Positions 44,035 through 53,629 are shown, counted from the first letter of the stretch. The stretch: 64,000 nt of DNA from Actinomycetota bacterium (GCA_009699875.1 WLNI01000004.1:1-64000), one strand, 5' to 3'. Made by a program: numbers and translations. The notes: a model not told the origin generated them from the letters alone.

Positions 44035-44442
44035 CTAATTCAGATTCGGATCGCCGGGTGGAAACTGCTCGGTCTTTGGAGCTTCTCTCTCTTGAGAGAC
44101 CGGTGGATTCATCTTCGGGGCCGGTGCGCCGGGATCAGGTTTGAGCTCATCTCCAGCGTCTGTTCCCTCGACGCCTGGGTCGGGCTCGAGTTCGGTGTCG
44201 CTTATTTTCGCAAGTGAATCAAGGAGCGCTACTGGCGAGCGGGCAAAGCGAGCGATATCGCCAGTAGTCGGGAGATCCGGCATTGAGTTTCTCATGTCGT
44301 CTTCCATTTGCTTGGCGTAGTTGCGAAATGCCTTCCACGCCCCACCAATTTGTCGTGCCAACTGAGGCAGTTTGTCGGGCCCGACGAGTAGAAGCGCAAC
44401 GACGACAACGATTAAAATCTTGATTGGGCTGAGCGTCAGCAC
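44035..44442 (-). CDS. tatB: Tat translocase subunit TatA/TatB
   Basis: 135 residues. One N-terminal membrane span (MLTLSPIKILIVVVVALLLVG) is followed by the hinge GPDKLPQLARQIG and an amphipathic helix to about 50, then a long Pro/Asp-rich tail. The GP hinge with Asp-Lys-Leu-Pro and the length favour TatB over TatA. It starts at GTG 44442 and has TAGGAT seven bases before the start codon. Confidence 0.85.
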   Translation of the reverse strand: MLTLSPIKILIVVVVALLLVGPDKLPQLARQIGGAWKAFRNYAKQMEDDMRNSMPDLPTTGDIARFARSPVALLDSLAKISDTELEPDPGVEGTDAGDELKPDPGAPAPKMNPPVSQEREAPKTEQFPPGDPNLN

Positions 44443-44449
44443 AGGGGTA

Positions 44450-44455
44450 ATCCTA
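44450..44455 (-). promoter_or_regulatory. -10 element of a leaderless promoter for tatB-tatC-helY
   Basis: TAGGAT on the minus strand ends 7 bases before the GTG at 44442, in the 36-base gap after lepB. Confidence 0.5.
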
Positions 44456-44478
44456 TCGGTGAATCTCGCATTGGCCCC

Positions 44479-45129
44479 CTAGGGAATCCCAATGCGAGAC
44501 AGCGGCCAGATTATCAGGACAACGTGGCCAATAATGTCCCCTCCAGGCAGGGTCCCCCATGACCTGCTGTCGCAAGAATTCGTCCTGTTGTCCCCCATCA
44601 TGAAGTAGGAGTTGGCCGGAATAACTTGTTTCTGAATCGGTGGACCAAGTGGCGTCGCTGGGAACCATGGCTGAGAGAGCGGCCGATTGTTGATCAGAAC
44701 GGTATTGCCCACCGACGAGATCGTCTCTCCTGGCAGACCAATAACCCGCTTGACGAGATCCTTGATCTCCGGGTCGGCACACGCCGTTGCCTCGGCGGGA
44801 GGAGCATGGAAGACAATGATGTCTCCCCTATTGACATTGTGCACGTTGTAACTGAGTTTTGAGACGATGATGCGATCCCCGATTTGCAAGGTGGGCTCCA
44901 TAGAACCTGAGGGGATGAAAAAGGTCTGAAACACGAAGGTTCGAACCAAAAAGGCCAGGACGAGTGCAACGACCACCACCACAATCCACTCCACCGCCGA
45001 GCGACTGGTGGATTTACTTGCTGCCTCTCGCCGATGACGAGCACGACCCTGACGAGGTGGAGGGGTCGAAGCATCGAGGGCTGGCGTGGTGGGCTGTTGA
45101 GACGCAGCCCCTCCTTCGATATCACTCAT
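44479..45129 (-). CDS. lepB: signal peptidase I
   Basis: 216 residues. A basic cytosolic tail (1-45) with Pro and Arg precedes one membrane span (46-68); the catalytic domain lies outside. Catalytic Ser76 is in SGSMEPT and the general base is K127 in LVKRVIGLPGE; box E reads MGDNRTNSCDSR. It cuts signal peptides from secreted proteins, including Tat substrates made with the genes next to it. It stands between pafA and tatB, where mycobacteria have pafB and pafC. Confidence 0.95.
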   Translation of the reverse strand: MSDIEGGAASQQPTTPALDASTPPPRQGRARHRREAASKSTSRSAVEWIVVVVVALVLAFLVRTFVFQTFFIPSGSMEPTLQIGDRIIVSKLSYNVHNVNRGDIIVFHAPPAEATACADPEIKDLVKRVIGLPGETISSVGNTVLINNRPLSQPWFPATPLGPPIQKQVIPANSYFMMGDNRTNSCDSRSWGTLPGGDIIGHVVLIIWPLSRIGIP

Positions 45130-45136
45130 AGAGAGC

Positions 45137-45142
45137 AGGCTA
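45137..45142 (-). promoter_or_regulatory. -10 element of a leaderless promoter for lepB
   Basis: TAGCCT on the minus strand ends 7 bases before the lepB ATG. Confidence 0.5.
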
Positions 45143-45172
45143 CCCCAGGGCTCCTAAGCAAAAGAGCGCGAC

Positions 45173-46537
45173 TCAAAGAGATTCTATGAGCCGCTCAACT
45201 CGTTCATCATGGGCCTTGAAGGGATCCTTCAGCAGAACAGTTCGTTGCGCTTGGTCGTTTAGTTTCAAGTGAACCCAGTCAACCGTGTAGTCCCGACGGC
45301 GCTCTTTCGCTCTTTTGACAAATGCTCCTCGAAGCCGAGCTCTCGTTGTCGAAGGTGGAGATACCATCGCTTCAGCAATCGCAGCATCAGTGGTGGTTCG
45401 GTCAACCTGTCCGGCGTCTTGCAGTTTGTAGAACAAACCTCTGTTTCGATCAACATCGTGATACATCAAATCAACTAACGATGCTTTGGGATGGCTCAGT
45501 GAAATTCCGTCACGTTCCTGATATCGCTCAATCAAACGTAGTTTCGCTACCCAGTCGCACTCTCTCCAGAGTGTGGAGGGATCAGAATGGAGTTGTTCCA
45601 TGACGTGTTTCCACATTCCAAGCGCCTTGGTTTCGTCCTCTGCGAAGCCTTTGGAGTCGCTGTATTTGAGGGCCCTCTCGAGATACTCCGATTGAATCTC
45701 AAGGGCTGTGATGTCGCGTCCGTTTGCCAAGCGGACTTTTTGTGTCAGCGTCATGTCTTGAGAGATCTCACGTATCGCTCGTATGGGGTTTTCTAGCGTC
45801 AAGTCTCGCAGGACCTGTGCTTTATCTTCGAGCATCGTCAGCAAGATGGAGGTGGCTCCTACTTTGAGAAACGATGCATACTCACTCATGTTCGAATCCC
45901 CAACAATGACATGGAGTCGTCGATACTTCTCGGCATCTGCGTGAGGTTCGTCTCTCGTATTGATGATGGGCCGACTTCGAGTTGTGGCGGAACTCACGCT
46001 CTCCCAGATGTGCTCGGCGCGTTGACTCAGACAGAAGACTGGCCCCTTGGCAGTTTGGAGAATCTTCCCGGCGCCTGAGTACACCTGTCGAGAAATCAGA
46101 AAAGGGATGAGAACTTGGGTATGGCGGACGAAGTCATCCTCTCGATCAGTGAGGTAGTTTTCGTGGCACCCGTAGGAGTTCCCCGCGGAGTCGGTGTTGT
46201 TCTTAAAGAGAAAAATCTCCCCCTTGATCCCCTCTTCGTGGAGTCGCTCTTCAGCACCGTGCACCAATTGCGCCAGGACCCACTCACCAGCCTTGTCATG
46301 GGTCACGACATCGGAGACTCGATCACACTCAGGGGTGGCATATTCCGGATGACTGCCGACGTCGAGGTAGAGCCGTGCTCCATTTTCAAGAAAGACGTTG
46401 CTTGAGCGCCCCCAGGAGACAACCCGTCGAAAGAGATAACGAGCGACTTCGTCTGGGCTCAAACGGCGTTGTCCACGCAGGGTGAATGTCACACCGTATT
46501 CATTCTCGATACCAAAGATTCTTCGTTCCACGATCAT
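45173..46537 (-). CDS. pafA: Pup--protein ligase PafA
   Basis: 454 residues, normal length. It uses ATP to join the C-terminal Glu of Pup to lysines of target proteins. The glutamine-synthetase-like ATP site begins [14 protein letters not shown] (E11 and E13 region), continues with [16 protein letters not shown] holding the catalytic Asp, and later [17 protein letters not shown]. It is a paralogue of Dop about 3 kb away. It lies 40 bases after prcA on the same strand. Confidence 0.97.
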   Translation of the reverse strand: MIVERRIFGIENEYGVTFTLRGQRRLSPDEVARYLFRRVVSWGRSSNVFLENGARLYLDVGSHPEYATPECDRVSDVVTHDKAGEWVLAQLVHGAEERLHEEGIKGEIFLFKNNTDSAGNSYGCHENYLTDREDDFVRHTQVLIPFLISRQVYSGAGKILQTAKGPVFCLSQRAEHIWESVSSATTRSRPIINTRDEPHADAEKYRRLHVIVGDSNMSEYASFLKVGATSILLTMLEDKAQVLRDLTLENPIRAIREISQDMTLTQKVRLANGRDITALEIQSEYLERALKYSDSKGFAEDETKALGMWKHVMEQLHSDPSTLWRECDWVAKLRLIERYQERDGISLSHPKASLVDLMYHDVDRNRGLFYKLQDAGQVDRTTTDAAIAEAMVSPPSTTRARLRGAFVKRAKERRRDYTVDWVHLKLNDQAQRTVLLKDPFKAHDERVERLIESL

Positions 46538-46577
46538 GACCGTAGTGGTCAGAGACCCACGAGGCTTCTCTTGTGCG

Positions 46578-47258
46578 TCAGGCCCCTAAGAGCTCGCTCA
46601 ATTCATCGTCAGCAAGCCTGCGGAACGCCCTGCGACTACTGCCCTGCTCAAGAATGGCGACCTCGAGGCTCGAAGCCTCAAGTGTCGAGTCGGGACTACT
46701 CAGCGCCTGGAGAGCAGCTTGCAGGGCGGTCGAGAGATTCCATCCCTCCTGAAATGAGGCAGCAAACTGCTCTCGAACTGGATCAGCGTCGCCACCAAGA
46801 ACCGCAAAGAACTCTTCGTCGGTGATCGTCCCTTCGTAGGCCACATGAAAGAGTTGGGTTCTGCGCTGCCCTGAGCCAAGTTCCGCAACGAGAATTTCAA
46901 CCTCGAGTGGCTTCATCTCATGGGTAAAGACACTCCCGAGGTATTGCGCATAGAGATTGGCAAGCGAGCGAGCATCGACGTCCTCGCGACTGTACGTGAA
47001 GCCTTTTGTATCTGCATGGCGAACCCCTGCGACTCGGAGTTGGTCGTATTCGTTGTACTTTCCAACACCTGCAAAAGCAATGCGATCGTAGATCTCGGAG
47101 ATCTTGTGCAAGGTGTGGGACGGATTTTCAGCAACCAGGAGAATCCCTGTGTCATAGACACACGCGATCAGTGAGCGACCTCGGGCGATACCCTTCTGGG
47201 CGTACTCCGCACGATCTTTCATCACCTGTTCTGGGGCGACGTAATAAGGCATTGTCAT
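46578..47258 (-). CDS. prcA: 20S proteasome alpha subunit
   Basis: 226 residues. It makes the outer rings and gate of the 20S core. The N-terminus [32 protein letters not shown] is the gating and H0 region typical of the actinobacterial subunit. No N-terminal Thr is exposed, so it is non-catalytic. The start overlaps the prcB stop by four bases, giving coupled synthesis of the two subunits. Confidence 0.97.
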   Translation of the reverse strand: MTMPYYVAPEQVMKDRAEYAQKGIARGRSLIACVYDTGILLVAENPSHTLHKISEIYDRIAFAGVGKYNEYDQLRVAGVRHADTKGFTYSREDVDARSLANLYAQYLGSVFTHEMKPLEVEILVAELGSGQRRTQLFHVAYEGTITDEEFFAVLGGDADPVREQFAASFQEGWNLSTALQAALQALSSPDSTLEASSLEVAILEQGSSRRAFRRLADDELSELLGA

Positions 47259-48064
47259 CGCAGTGTGTTCCCCGCATTTCCACCCATTGAACGGCGATAC
47301 GCCAGCGCTGACTCGAATCGCTCGGCGATACGGTCTTCTTGAATCTGGACGTAGCCATCAGCAGTGACACTCGCCACGATGGGAAATATCCCCCGAACCA
47401 CATCGGGCCCACCAGTCGCAGAGTCTGCGTCCGCAGCTTCATAGAGGGCCAGCACGGCCAACTCAATCGCTTCATCTTCAGTGAGATCATCTCGATAGCC
47501 AAGCTTGATCGTGGTTCGAGCGTCTCGACCACCAGATCCAGTTGCTTGGAAATCTGTTTCTTCGTAGTGACCGCCGGCGGCGTCGTAGGTGAAAATCCGT
47601 CCAGTATCGCGAGAGAGGTCGAATCCACAAAAGAGTGGCACGACGACGAATCCCTGCATGGCCAAAGGAAGATGTGCTCGCACCATTTGGGCGAGCTGAT
47701 TCGCTTTGCCTTCAAGACTCAATGTGACGCCTTCGACTTTTTCATAGTGCTCGAGTTGGACTTGAAAAAGCTTCACCATTTCAACCGCCATACCGGCGGA
47801 ACCTGCGATCGCCACCGCTGAATAGCGATCTGCGGGAAAGACCTTCTCCATTGCTCGATGCGCAATGGAGTGTCCCTCTGTCGCTCGGCGATCTCCCGCC
47901 ATGATGACGCCCTTGTCGAACCGAAGGGATAACACAGTCGTCCCGTGGGCTACGGAGACTCCATGATCGTTCGAAGGAGCCAACTGAAGCACCCCCTCGC
48001 GCTCCAAGAGTGCGGTGAAGTTTGGTCCCGGATCGAGGGTGGGATCAAAAAGAGGAAGCGCCAC
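47255..48064 (-). CDS. prcB: 20S proteasome beta subunit
   Basis: 269 residues. The propeptide of 41 residues ends in VAHG; self-cleavage before T42 of TTVLSLRFDKGVIMAGDRRAT exposes the catalytic N-terminal Thr, with the Asp and Lys of the active site in GVIMAGDRRA and the following strand. Gly before Thr is the usual requirement. It overlaps pup by one base and prcA by four. Confidence 0.97.
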   Translation of the reverse strand: MALPLFDPTLDPGPNFTALLEREGVLQLAPSNDHGVSVAHGTTVLSLRFDKGVIMAGDRRATEGHSIAHRAMEKVFPADRYSAVAIAGSAGMAVEMVKLFQVQLEHYEKVEGVTLSLEGKANQLAQMVRAHLPLAMQGFVVVPLFCGFDLSRDTGRIFTYDAAGGHYEETDFQATGSGGRDARTTIKLGYRDDLTEDEAIELAVLALYEAADADSATGGPDVVRGIFPIVASVTADGYVQIQEDRIAERFESALAYRRSMGGNAGNTLR

Positions 48065-48276
48065 TACTGGCCACCCTTTTGAACATAGTTGCGAACAAAC
48101 TCTTCGGCATTTTCTTCGAGTACTTCATCGATCTCATCCAAGAGGTCGTCTAAATCTGCTTTGAGCTTGTCATTGCGCTCACCTTGGTCGCCAACTCCCT
48201 GGGTTGATTCATCGTTCGCAGTTTCTTGAGAATCGCTCCGTTCAGGAGTCCGATGTTTTTGCTCTCTCTCAGCCAT
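48064..48276 (-). CDS. pup: prokaryotic ubiquitin-like protein Pup
   Basis: 70 residues, mostly charged and disordered, with a coiled-coil-forming middle (KLKADLDDLLDEIDEVLEENAEEFV) that binds the ARC N-terminal coils. It ends in KGGQ: the C-terminal Gln must be deamidated to Glu by Dop before ligation by PafA. Its start is 16 bases after dop. Confidence 0.97.
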   Translation of the reverse strand: MAEREQKHRTPERSDSQETANDESTQGVGDQGERNDKLKADLDDLLDEIDEVLEENAEEFVRNYVQKGGQ

Positions 48277-48292
48277 GAAATTCAGTCCTCTC

Positions 48293-49780
48293 TCACGTCT
48301 CTAGTCGTGCAACCAGTTCTTGGGCAGAACGAACCTCTCGAAGAAGCTGCTCTGTGTGCTCTGCCGTTCCTCTCAGTGGATCCATCATAGGGACACGGCG
48401 CAAGGGATCACTTCCGAGGTCAAAAACCAGCGAATCCCAGTTGGCACTTACGACTTCTTGAGGGAATCGAGCGAGACAGGAACCCCGGAACCAGGCACGA
48501 GTCGTCCGTGGGGGCTTCGTGGTGGCCTCGACGATGGCCTCCTTGCTCACCAAACGCTCAAGGCCCACCCGCTCCGAGAGGGAGCGTTCAGGGCGAAGGT
48601 CGTGGTACTGCAGATCCATCGCTCGGAGCTTCGAATCGCCAGGATCTAAAGAGTGTCGATCTTGAAAGGCATCGAGGATCCTTTTCTTCGCGATCCAATC
48701 GACTTGAGAGATGAGGGAATCCGGATTGTGCTCAAGCGCCTCGAGAGTTTCTTGCCAACGCCGTACGACGTCTGCTGCGATTGAGGTGTCCCCGAGTGCG
48801 GTGCCGCCCTCGCTCTCGACATACTTCGCCGTGGCATCGCACAGCACCAATTGGATATCGAGTGCCCGTAGTTGGCGACCACCTTCGGTCTCGACGCAAC
48901 AACGAAGTGTTGGATCAGCACTGATTGATCGCACAGCCTTGACTGGATCTCGTAGTGAAATGTCGTCGCTTGGAAGTGCGCCATCTTCGAGCATGGCTAG
49001 CAAGAGAGCGGTCGTCCCGAGTTTGAGGTACGTCGAGACGTCGGCCATATTTGCGTCACCCAAAATAAGATGAAGGCGTCGATAGCGTTGCGCATCAGAG
49101 TGTGGCTCGTCTCGCGTATTGACGATTGGCCGCTTGAGGGTTGTCTCGAGGCCGACGATCTCTTCGAAGAACTCAGATCGTTGACTGATCTGATAGTCAG
49201 GCACTTCATCAAAGACAGGTGTCTCAGCGCCGATCTTTCCTGCACCGCAAAAGATCTGGCGCGTGACGAGATGAGGAACGATTCCAGCAACAACGTCAAC
49301 GAAGGCGACGTCTCGAGAGAGAAGATAATTCTCATGGGTTCCATAAGAATTGCCTTTGGTGTCTGAATTATTTTTGTACACCACGATCTCCGGGGCAGCC
49401 GGGTAGCGCTCCTTTGCGGCTGCCATTGCCAGTCGAAGAACTTCTTCTCCAGCTCGATCGTAAAGAACTGCTTCTAAGGGAGTGGCACATTCAGGGGATG
49501 AGTACTCGGGGTGGGCATGGTCGACGTAGAAACGAGCACCATTCGTCAAGACCGCATTTGCGAGGTGGGTTTCAACCATTGGTGCGAGCGACCCTGGTCG
49601 TGGGGCTCCCCGTGCGTCTCGACCTGGAGACTCATCCTCGAAGTCCCAACCAATATGGTGAGCTAATCCTGAGGCATAGGCGTTGACTAAGAGCGTCGAG
49701 GTGGTGATGGGGTCGCTTTCGGGACCACCAGAGATAATCCCGTATTCAGTCTCGATTCCTATGAGTTTTGCGACGGCCAC
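48293..49780 (-). CDS. dop: deamidase/depupylase Dop
   Basis: 495 residues, the glutamine-synthetase-like paralogue of PafA. It deamidates Pup and removes Pup from tagged proteins. N-terminus VAKLIGIETEYGIISG, then YVDHAHPEYSSPECATP (catalytic Asp region) and KNNSDTKGNSYGTHENYL. It is about 40 residues longer than PafA, the extra consistent with the Dop loop. It starts at GTG 49780, six bases after TAGGGT. Confidence 0.97.
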   Translation of the reverse strand: MAVAKLIGIETEYGIISGGPESDPITTSTLLVNAYASGLAHHIGWDFEDESPGRDARGAPRPGSLAPMVETHLANAVLTNGARFYVDHAHPEYSSPECATPLEAVLYDRAGEEVLRLAMAAAKERYPAAPEIVVYKNNSDTKGNSYGTHENYLLSRDVAFVDVVAGIVPHLVTRQIFCGAGKIGAETPVFDEVPDYQISQRSEFFEEIVGLETTLKRPIVNTRDEPHSDAQRYRRLHLILGDANMADVSTYLKLGTTALLLAMLEDGALPSDDISLRDPVKAVRSISADPTLRCCVETEGGRQLRALDIQLVLCDATAKYVESEGGTALGDTSIAADVVRRWQETLEALEHNPDSLISQVDWIAKKRILDAFQDRHSLDPGDSKLRAMDLQYHDLRPERSLSERVGLERLVSKEAIVEATTKPPRTTRAWFRGSCLARFPQEVVSANWDSLVFDLGSDPLRRVPMMDPLRGTAEHTEQLLREVRSAQELVARLET

Positions 49781-49786
49781 ATGATG

Positions 49787-49792
49787 ACCCTA
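49787..49792 (-). promoter_or_regulatory. -10 element of a leaderless promoter for dop-pup-prcB-prcA
   Basis: TAGGGT on the minus strand ends 6 bases before the dop GTG, in the 58-base gap after the ARC gene. Confidence 0.5.
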
Positions 49793-49838
49793 ACCCCACT
49801 CGCAGATCCTCCGTCAGCAGGTTCCATCTTTCAACGAT

Positions 49839-51647
49839 TTAGAGGTACTGGCCAGTCCCCACGTGCTCAATGGCACGCCCTCCAACAGCATCGTCGTCGA
49901 GCGTGATGAGGGTTCGAACATAGACAATCCGCTCGCCCTTCTTTCCTGAGATTCGCGCCCAGTCGTCGGGATTCGTGGTGTTCGGGAGATCTTCGTTCTC
50001 TTTGTACTCTCGACGGATTGAATCGAGGAGGTCTTGAGCCCGGATGCCAGTTCCAGAGCCAGCGATCTCTCGTTTGATGGCTAACTTCTTGGCGCGGCGC
50101 ACAATGTTCTCAATCATGGCGCCAGACGCAAAGTCACGGTAGAACAAGATTTCCTTGTCTCCGTTTTGATACGTGACCTCCAAGAATTGATTCTCTTCAT
50201 CGGTCCGATACATTTCGGCGACGGTCGCCTCAATAATGGCTTGCGTGGTCTTGGCTGGGTCTCCCCCGCCGAGGCGATCGATCTCGTCGACCTCAAGAGG
50301 CAGATCAGGGGTGAGGTACTGCGCAAAGATCTGAGCGGCAGACTCTTCGTTTGGACGCTCGATCTTGATCTTGACGTCGAGTCGACCAGGCCGGAGGATG
50401 GCAGGGTCTATTAAATCCTCGCGATTTGAAGCACCAATCACAATGACGTCTCTTAGGGTCTCAACGCCGTCAATCTCAGCCAAGAGTTGCGGAACCACGG
50501 TGGACTCCATGTCTGAGCTGATTCCTGTTCCTCGGGTTCGAAAGAGAGAATCCATCTCATCGAAAAAGATGATCACGGGAACTCCCTCTTCTGCCTTTTC
50601 TCGAGCTCGTTGGAACACCAAACGAATTTGTCGTTCAGTTTCACCGACGTACTTGTTGAGCAGTTCAGGACCCTTGATGTTCAAGAAATAACTTCTGATG
50701 TTTGTGTTGCCGGTCACCTGAGCAACTTTTTTTGCTAACGAGTTGGCTACCGCTTTTGCGATGAGTGTCTTTCCACACCCTGGAGGTCCATACAGAAGGA
50801 TTCCTTTTGGAGCGGGCAGGCGATACGTTCCGAAGAGTTCTCGATGGAGATAGGGAAGTTCTACGGCGTCGGTGATGGCCTCTATCTGTGAATCCAGACC
50901 ACCGACGTCGTCGTACGTTACGTCGGGAACTTCCTCAAGAACGAGATCTTCAACTTCTTGGCGTTCGAGACGCTCAACAAGGAGCCCAGCGCGAACATCA
51001 AGCAGAAGTGCGTCACCCGCTCGAAGCTTTACGTCTCGTAAGGCAGCTGCAACATCGCACACCCGCTCTTCTTCTCCTCTGCCGAAGACGATTGCTCGAA
51101 CACCACCATCGAGTAGCTCTTTGAGTTTGACCACTTCACCTGATCGCTCTCCGTCTCTTGACAAGACCACACTGAGCGATTCGTTCAAGACCACCTCATC
51201 ACCTCGATTCAATTTCGATGCATCAAGGTCAGGGCTCAACGAGACTCTCATCTTTCGACCTGTGACGACGACGTCAACAGAACCATCTTCGTTCGCACCG
51301 AGGTAGGTCCCGTAGGAGGACGGAGGTTGGGTCAGTTTTTCAACTTCTTCTCGAAGTGCAGCCAACTGCTCTTTTGCTTGCTGGAGAGCAAAACTCAGTC
51401 GGACGTTCTGTGATTTGGTTTGACTCAACTGTCCTGAGATGTCGAGAAGGCGCTCTTCGAGAATTTCAACGTGGCGGGATTGATCATCTTGTGAGAGGTC
51501 ATCAAAGAACGCATCAGCACCAACGATGTCCTGAGCCTTTTGAAGATCATCATTCAACGAGTCAAGCTCCCCTTCGAGGCGCGATTCGGTCAGATCCTCG
51601 TTGTCGTCTGGTGACTGCTGTGCTTTTTTCTTGTCGCCCGATTCCAT
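49839..51647 (-). CDS. arc: proteasome-associated AAA+ ATPase ARC/Mpa
   Basis: 602 residues. Coiled coil about 20-105, OB domains about 106-240, then AAA+: Walker A GPPGCGKT (287-294), Walker B IIFFDE (359-364). The protein ends GTGQYL, a HbYX-like tail (Tyr next to last) that docks on the alpha ring. It recognises Pup, unfolds the substrate and feeds it to the 20S core. The ATG is preceded by AGGGAGG, and a TAGGGT further up may be its -10, giving a short leader. It is the first gene of the proteasome block. Confidence 0.96.
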   Translation of the reverse strand: MESGDKKKAQQSPDDNEDLTESRLEGELDSLNDDLQKAQDIVGADAFFDDLSQDDQSRHVEILEERLLDISGQLSQTKSQNVRLSFALQQAKEQLAALREEVEKLTQPPSSYGTYLGANEDGSVDVVVTGRKMRVSLSPDLDASKLNRGDEVVLNESLSVVLSRDGERSGEVVKLKELLDGGVRAIVFGRGEEERVCDVAAALRDVKLRAGDALLLDVRAGLLVERLERQEVEDLVLEEVPDVTYDDVGGLDSQIEAITDAVELPYLHRELFGTYRLPAPKGILLYGPPGCGKTLIAKAVANSLAKKVAQVTGNTNIRSYFLNIKGPELLNKYVGETERQIRLVFQRAREKAEEGVPVIIFFDEMDSLFRTRGTGISSDMESTVVPQLLAEIDGVETLRDVIVIGASNREDLIDPAILRPGRLDVKIKIERPNEESAAQIFAQYLTPDLPLEVDEIDRLGGGDPAKTTQAIIEATVAEMYRTDEENQFLEVTYQNGDKEILFYRDFASGAMIENIVRRAKKLAIKREIAGSGTGIRAQDLLDSIRREYKENEDLPNTTNPDDWARISGKKGERIVYVRTLITLDDDAVGGRAIEHVGTGQYL

Positions 51648-51823
51648 GACGCCTCCCTTGTTTTTGTCACCCTATCGGGCTCGTCGAGCCAATGGGAAGT
51701 GGCTATGGTCCGATGGAGCCGATCAAGGCGATAACATCAGAGACGTTCGAAGTGAAGTGGGCGAAATAGTGTGTTCTCGGGCGAGAAACATCGCCCAATA
51801 AGCGTGATTTGAGGAGAAGGCGA

Positions 51824-52060
51824 ATGAAGGTCTGGATTGACCAGGATCTCTGTACTGGTGACGGTCTCTGTGAGGAAATAGCACCCGCCGTCTTCACGCT
51901 GCTCGATGACGGCCTGGCCTATGTCAAAGACGGCGAGGCTGTAAAGAACGAGCCAGGAGGCTCTGCGGGAATGGCGAATGTTCCCGACGATCTCAATGAC
52001 GCTGTGGTCGAAGCTGCTGAAGAATGCCCTGGAGAGTGCATCTTCATCGAGACTGACTAA
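51824..52060 (+). CDS. small ferredoxin (3Fe-4S type or Asp-ligated)
   Basis: 78 residues. Cluster residues are C10, D13 and C16 (CTGDGLC) and C68 (EECPGEC), so the middle Cys of a 4Fe-4S site is replaced by Asp; C72 is extra. This matches the ferredoxins that serve cytochrome P450s or carry a 3Fe-4S cluster. GAGGAGAAGG lies just before ATG 51824; upstream codons are ignored. It is divergent from ARC and overlaps the end of trmI by four bases. The redox partner is not in the window. Confidence 0.85.
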   Translation: MKVWIDQDLCTGDGLCEEIAPAVFTLLDDGLAYVKDGEAVKNEPGGSAGMANVPDDLNDAVVEAAEECPGECIFIETD

Positions 52061-52851
52061 GGATTCAGAGTCTCCGACTCGTTGCTGAGAAGTCGTGCGG
52101 TGGTGAGGAAGCCGGTGTGGGCGACCATCCGGTGATCGGGTCGAACGCTTCGAGCCTCTATATGCCAACTGCGTCGCAGAATCTCAACAGTCTCTGCGAG
52201 TGCGAAGTGGCGTGACTCTAAGGCGGCACGAAATTGTGCGGTCTGATTGATTGTTGGTAGGTAGGCCAAGAAGATTCCACCGGGTCGAAGTGCCTTGGCT
52301 GCATGGTGCACCACATTCCATGGCTCTGGCATATCGAGAAGGATTCGATCGAGTCCGGTCTCATCGATACCTTCGGTGACGTCACGAATCTCGATGTTGT
52401 AGTCGATATCCTCTCCAAGCATCGCGACAACGTTGAGGCGAGCGCGTTCAGCAAAGTCCTCTCGCAGCTCGTAGCCCAGCACACTGGCTCCAGCCCTCAC
52501 GAGTGTCATCGAGAGTGCTCCAGAACCGACACCTGCCTCGAGGACACGCATGCCAGGCCCAATATCGGCGGCCATCAGGATCGCACCGAGGTCCTTTGGG
52601 TAGATAACTTGAGCCCCGCGAGGCATCTTGACCACAATGTCGGCGAGCGTCGGTCGCAAGACCGTGAAAGATCTTCCAGTTGAACCTTCGATTGTTCGAC
52701 CCTCGTCCTGTCCAATGATTGCATCATGGTCAACAATGCCCGCATGGGTGTGAAACTGAGAACCAGGCACCATGGTCACGAGATAGCGACGCATCTTCGA
52801 GTCAACGAGCATGATCCGCTCACCTGGACCTATCGGTCGGAATGGAGGCAT
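52057..52851 (-). CDS. trmI: tRNA (adenine-58-N1)-methyltransferase TrmI
   Basis: 264 residues. It methylates A58 in the T-loop of tRNA. The small N-terminal beta domain (MPPFRPIGPGERIMLVDSKMRRYLVTM) is followed by the Rossmann domain with VLEAGVGSGALSMTLVRAG (SAM motif), YELREDFAERARLNV and LLDMPEPWNVV. This equals Rv2118c, which in M. tuberculosis also lies just upstream of the ATPase gene of the proteasome. It follows a small membrane-protein gene by six bases. Confidence 0.94.
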   Translation of the reverse strand: MPPFRPIGPGERIMLVDSKMRRYLVTMVPGSQFHTHAGIVDHDAIIGQDEGRTIEGSTGRSFTVLRPTLADIVVKMPRGAQVIYPKDLGAILMAADIGPGMRVLEAGVGSGALSMTLVRAGASVLGYELREDFAERARLNVVAMLGEDIDYNIEIRDVTEGIDETGLDRILLDMPEPWNVVHHAAKALRPGGIFLAYLPTINQTAQFRAALESRHFALAETVEILRRSWHIEARSVRPDHRMVAHTGFLTTARLLSNESETLNP

Positions 52852-52857
52852 CTCGTC

Positions 52858-53073
52858 CTACTGCTGTGGTGCGTCAGAGGGATCGCGAAGTGTGACGAGA
52901 ACTTTCTCGCCGGGAGAAATCGGCATCGAAACTACCGAACCTCGCTGTCGTTCTTTATCGGCACGAAGGATGTGGGCACCGAGTGCTACGACGAGCCACG
53001 ACCAGTGGCCGCCGGTTGATCCCTTTTTGAGACCTGTGCGATAGAGCCAATTAACCAACGCAGTCACGATCAA
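52858..53073 (-). CDS. small membrane-associated protein upstream of trmI
   Basis: 71 residues starting with TTG 53073, or GTG 53067. The first 40 residues are hydrophobic and basic with one possible span (WSWLVVALGAHIL). The C-terminal part SPGEKVLVTLRDPSD recalls a short beta domain. Tight packing (six bases from trmI, a few bases from the upstream gene) supports a real gene. No family recognised. Confidence 0.55.
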   Translation of the reverse strand: MIVTALVNWLYRTGLKKGSTGGHWSWLVVALGAHILRADKERQRGSVVSMPISPGEKVLVTLRDPSDAPQQ

Positions 53074-53282
53074 ATCCTCCGGACTTCAACGACAGTGCGT
53101 TCTTTCGATCCTCGGCGGCGTCCAAAGACATAGGTAAGGGCAAGTGCCAAGAACCCAAGGGCACTCGCTATGCCAACAGCTTTGGTCCCGGCTTGTACGA
53201 CAGACTCTTGTGAGTCATCAACGAATCCCTTGAGCGCATTCTCCATGTCTTCGTGCGTGATCTTGTTCGATTGAGGATTCAC
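53070..53282 (-). CDS. small single-span membrane protein
   Basis: 70 residues starting with GTG 53282, which overlaps the preceding stop (GTGA). Residues 8-30 are charged and helical; one span lies at about 35-52 (AVGIASALGFLALALTYVFG), followed by a basic RRRGSKERT tail. Similar to the short proteins that often follow phage-holin-superfamily-III-like genes in actinobacteria. Function unknown. Confidence 0.55.
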   Translation of the reverse strand: MNPQSNKITHEDMENALKGFVDDSQESVVQAGTKAVGIASALGFLALALTYVFGRRRGSKERTVVEVRRI

Positions 53283-53629
53283 TTTGATGCTCCTGTTTTT
53301 GGTAGTCGACGTCTTGCAGGGCCGCTCCCAATTCTCCAGAGCGAGAGACCAATGATGCCGAGCGCAAGCACGGCGACGATGAGGTACGGAACCCAAGAGA
53401 GATTTCCATGAAAGACCGCTGTTTCCTCCTGGAGGACTCGAAGGACGGCGACGAGCAACAAGATCAAGCCAATGCCGAGAAACACGGAACCAATCGCGCC
53501 ATAGGCCACGAAACGACCGAGCGACTTGAGGGGCCCAAGTGTCTCCTGTTTTAGATAGGAGATAATGAGATTGACGACGTCGCCACTTCGGTCTCGAAGA
53601 GCCGACAGTCCTTTCGATCTTTTCGCCAT
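53279..53629 (-). CDS. putative phage-holin-superfamily III-like membrane protein (chromosomal)
   Basis: 116 residues from ATG 53629. Two membrane spans at about 42-65 (AYGAIGSVFLGIGLILLLVAVL) and 78-100, preceded by a helix that includes DVVNLIISYLKQETLGPLKSLG. The pattern matches the DUF1469/putative Actinobacteria holin-X family, which is mostly found in chromosomes and is of unknown role. Nothing else around it is phage-like. GGGGAG lies directly before the ATG. It is coupled to the next small gene by a GTGA overlap. Confidence 0.65.
   Translation of the reverse strand: MAKRSKGLSALRDRSGDVVNLIISYLKQETLGPLKSLGRFVAYGAIGSVFLGIGLILLLVAVLRVLQEETAVFHGNLSWVPYLIVAVLALGIIGLSLWRIGSGPARRRLPKTGASK

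Noticed and set aside
53279-53629. Prophage remnant, because of the holin-like protein
   Set aside because: No integrase, structural or lysis gene is near, and this holin-like family is common in actinobacterial chromosomes.
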